Assembly: GCA_947584105.1 (NCBI GenBank)
Contig: CANPWK010000058.1
Coordinates: forward strand, 1 to 6,882
Reading direction: 5' to 3'
Source of the DNA: an uncultured Bacilli bacterium
Lineage (GTDB): Bacteria > Bacillota_I > Bacilli_A > RF39 > UBA660
DNA: 6,882 bases
In this document: one piece after another, positions 5,477 to 6,882 of the stretch
Numbering within the stretch: the stretch's first letter is position 1
How the letters are laid out: each line of letters opens with the position of its first letter
Position numbers and translations under genes: made by a program
Notes under the pieces: model-generated
Told to the model about the DNA's origin: nothing
What the model saw: only the letters and a program-made list of their open reading frames with translations
Databases searched by the model: none

Positions 5477-5920
5477 ATGAATGAAATAAGTATTGAAAAT
5501 TTAACAAATTATGATATCGATTTAGAATTTTTAAATGATGTTATAAAATATACTTTAAAAACTGAAAAAGTAAATAATGCGCTTGCTAATATTATTATTG
5601 TAGATAATAAAAAAATAAAAGATATAAACAAAAAATATCGTAATATAGATAAAGAAACGGATGTTATATCTTTTGCATTAGAGGATGATAATACATTTGT
5701 GGAAATCCCAATAAGAGTATTGGGAGATATTTATATTTCCATAGAAAAAGCAATATCTCAAGCAAAAGAATATGGTCATTCTCTTAAACGAGAGTTGGCA
5801 TTTTTAACAGTACATGGAATCCTTCATTTATTAGGATATGATCATATGAAAAAAGAAGATGAACGTATCATGTTTAAAAAACAAGATGATATATTAAATG
5901 AGTTAAAAATAATGCGATGA
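5477..5920 (+). CDS. ybeY: Endoribonuclease YbeY, 16S rRNA maturation factor
   Basis: YbeY is a conserved metal-dependent RNase involved in 16S rRNA 3'-end maturation and ribosome quality control in the cytoplasm. The signature H-x3-H-x5-H is intact as 'HGILHLLGYDH', with zinc ligands at His113, His117 and His123 counted from the ATG at 5477. 'YRNIDKETDVISFAL' (54-68) and 'LGDIYIS' (82-88) are also typical. The length is 147 residues, against about 155 in E. coli and B. subtilis. Start choice is uncertain. GTG 5468, ATG 5474 and ATG 5477 are in frame; GTGAT at 5468-5472 could act as a partial Shine-Dalgarno only for 5477, and the predicted transcription start falls next to it. The gene is 18 bases upstream of era, an order that fits their shared role in small-subunit assembly. 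Confidence 0.94.
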   Translation: MNEISIENLTNYDIDLEFLNDVIKYTLKTEKVNNALANIIIVDNKKIKDINKKYRNIDKETDVISFALEDDNTFVEIPIRVLGDIYISIEKAISQAKEYGHSLKRELAFLTVHGILHLLGYDHMKKEDERIMFKKQDDILNELKIMR

Positions 5921-5938
5921 TTATTTGGTGGTGAAGTT

Positions 5939-6823
5939 ATGCATAGTGGATTTGTTGGAGTAGTTGGGAGACCTAATGTAGGGAAGAGTACTTTAATTAA
6001 TAGTATTATTGGAACAAAAATTGCAATTACTTCCAATAAACCTCAAACTACTCGTAATATTATAAAAGGAATTTATAATGAAGATGATGTTCAAATTGTT
6101 TTTGTAGATACTCCAGGTATTCATAAGCCTAATAATAAATTAGGGCAAATGCTTAATAAAGGCACATATTTAAGTATTAATGATAATGATATTATAGTTT
6201 TTGTAGTTGATACTACGGGAATTGGAGCTGGAGATAAATTTATATTAGATAAATTAAAAGATGTAAATAAACCTGTAATTTTGGTTATTAATAAAGTAGA
6301 TTTAATAAAAAAAGAAGAATTAATTAATCTTGTTAGTGAATATAACGATTTATATAATTTTACTGAGATTGTCCCTGTTTCTAGTTTAAAGAAGAAGAAT
6401 TTAGATGAATTGATTAAAGTATTAAAAAAATATTTAAATGATAATATTGCTTATTATGATAAAAGTGATATAACTGATCGTCCAGTTCAATTCTTAATTT
6501 CTGAAATTGTTAGAGAAAAAATATTTAATTTGACACAAAAAGAAGTTCCACATAGTATTACTTGTACTACAGAAAGTGTTAAGAAAAATAATAATAGCTA
6601 TAATATTAATGTTGCAATTATTGTAGATAGAGATTCTTTAAAAAAAATTATTATTGGGGCAAATGGTGAGAAAATAAAAAAGATAGGTACTCAAGCTAGG
6701 ATAGAACTAGAAAAACTTTTAGGGAAAAAAATTTATTTAGAATTATTTGTTAAGACGGTAAAAAAATGGCGTGAAAAAGAAAAATATTTAAAAGAGTATG
6801 GTTTTAATGATTTTAGTGAATAA
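5939..6823 (+). CDS. era: GTPase Era, 30S ribosome assembly
   Basis: Era binds GTP and the 3' end of 16S rRNA during late small-subunit assembly. The 294 residues match the family (301 in B. subtilis). All G motifs are present: G1 'GRPNVGKST' (10-18), G2 in 'PQTTRN' (35-40), G3 'DTPG' (57-60), G4 'NKVD' (118-121) and G5 'SSL' (148-150). The C-terminal KH domain carries 'GANG' (240-243) and the usual end with 'VKKWREKEKYLKEYGF' around Trp277. The start is set by GGTGGTGA at 5927-5934. It follows ybeY by 18 bases and is expected to share its sigma-A promoter. The dgkA and cdd genes that lie between ybeY and era in B. subtilis are absent. I see no convincing terminator after it: only a T-run-less AT inverted repeat (6831-6837 with 6845-6851). 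Confidence 0.97.
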   Translation: MHSGFVGVVGRPNVGKSTLINSIIGTKIAITSNKPQTTRNIIKGIYNEDDVQIVFVDTPGIHKPNNKLGQMLNKGTYLSINDNDIIVFVVDTTGIGAGDKFILDKLKDVNKPVILVINKVDLIKKEELINLVSEYNDLYNFTEIVPVSSLKKKNLDELIKVLKKYLNDNIAYYDKSDITDRPVQFLISEIVREKIFNLTQKEVPHSITCTTESVKKNNNSYNINVAIIVDRDSLKKIIIGANGEKIKKIGTQARIELEKLLGKKIYLELFVKTVKKWREKEKYLKEYGFNDFSE

Positions 6824-6860
6824 TTTTGATTAATTTAACCACAATAAATTAGGTGATACT

Positions 6861-6882
6861 GTGAAAGAATTATTATGGTTAT
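6861..6882 (+). CDS. Start of an unidentified gene, cut by the window edge
   Basis: AGGTGAT (6851-6857), a three-base spacer and GTG at 6861 begin a frame reading V-K-E-L-L-W-L before the window ends. The ribosome binding site is the same as that used by yqfD. recO follows era in many Bacilli. However, the visible residues do not resemble the usual RecO N-terminus, and they would suit the start of a membrane protein equally well. Seven codons cannot decide. Confidence 0.5.

Noticed and set aside
5842..6036. Minus-strand open frame of 64 codons across the ybeY-era junction
   Set aside because: It covers the YbeY C-terminus and the Era G1 motif on the opposite strand. There is no independent evidence for a gene.
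6831..6851. Inverted repeat TAATTTA / TAAATTA between era and the next gene as a terminator
   Set aside because: It has seven A-T pairs only and no following T run, and the next gene's ribosome binding site begins directly at its end. It is likely chance.
6861..6882. Calling the final partial gene recO from the era-recO order
   Set aside because: The seven visible residues do not show the usual RecO N-terminal pattern, and synteny is already altered in this window.

Overview
The window is strongly AT-rich chromosomal DNA from a spore-forming low-GC Firmicute (Bacillota). It fits a gut lineage of class Bacilli of the Erysipelotrichales/RF39 type, but the sequence alone does not fix the order. 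TGA and TAA both act as ordinary stops in well-conserved genes and TGG encodes Trp, so this is the standard bacterial code and not the Mycoplasma code. Every recognisable gene lies on the + strand.

Positions 1-754 hold the 3' part of a surface-protein gene that enters from the left edge. Its frame is interrupted by a TAA at 509-511. It then continues without another stop through a C-terminal membrane anchor to 754. At 766-813 one short stretch combines a terminator-like hairpin, a close match to a forespore sigma-G promoter, and the ribosome binding site of the next gene.

Positions 814-2594 are a tight three-gene spoVA operon, spoVAC-spoVAD-spoVAEB. These are the core genes for moving dipicolinic acid into the forespore and releasing it at germination. 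The operon ends in an AT hairpin with a T run. Positions 2659-4078 carry yqfC and yqfD, a pair controlled by mother-cell sigma-E in Bacillus subtilis. The yqfD frame has no ATG at its expected start, and a good Shine-Dalgarno points to an ATT start codon. A VanZ-family membrane protein (4071-4556) overlaps the end of yqfD.

Positions 4616-5404 encode a 262-residue protein that I do not recognise, closed by a clear bidirectional terminator. A near-consensus sigma-A promoter (5433-5461) then drives the housekeeping pair ybeY (16S rRNA maturation) and era (ribosome-assembly GTPase). The first seven codons of an unidentified gene begin at 6861.

In B. subtilis the order is yqfC-yqfD-phoH-pgpH-ybeY-dgkA-cdd-era-recO. 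Here the yqfCD and ybeY-era anchors survive. The phoH-pgpH slot is filled by the VanZ gene, the unknown gene and a terminator/promoter boundary, and dgkA and cdd are absent between ybeY and era. Sporulation genes and growth genes therefore sit in separate transcription units.
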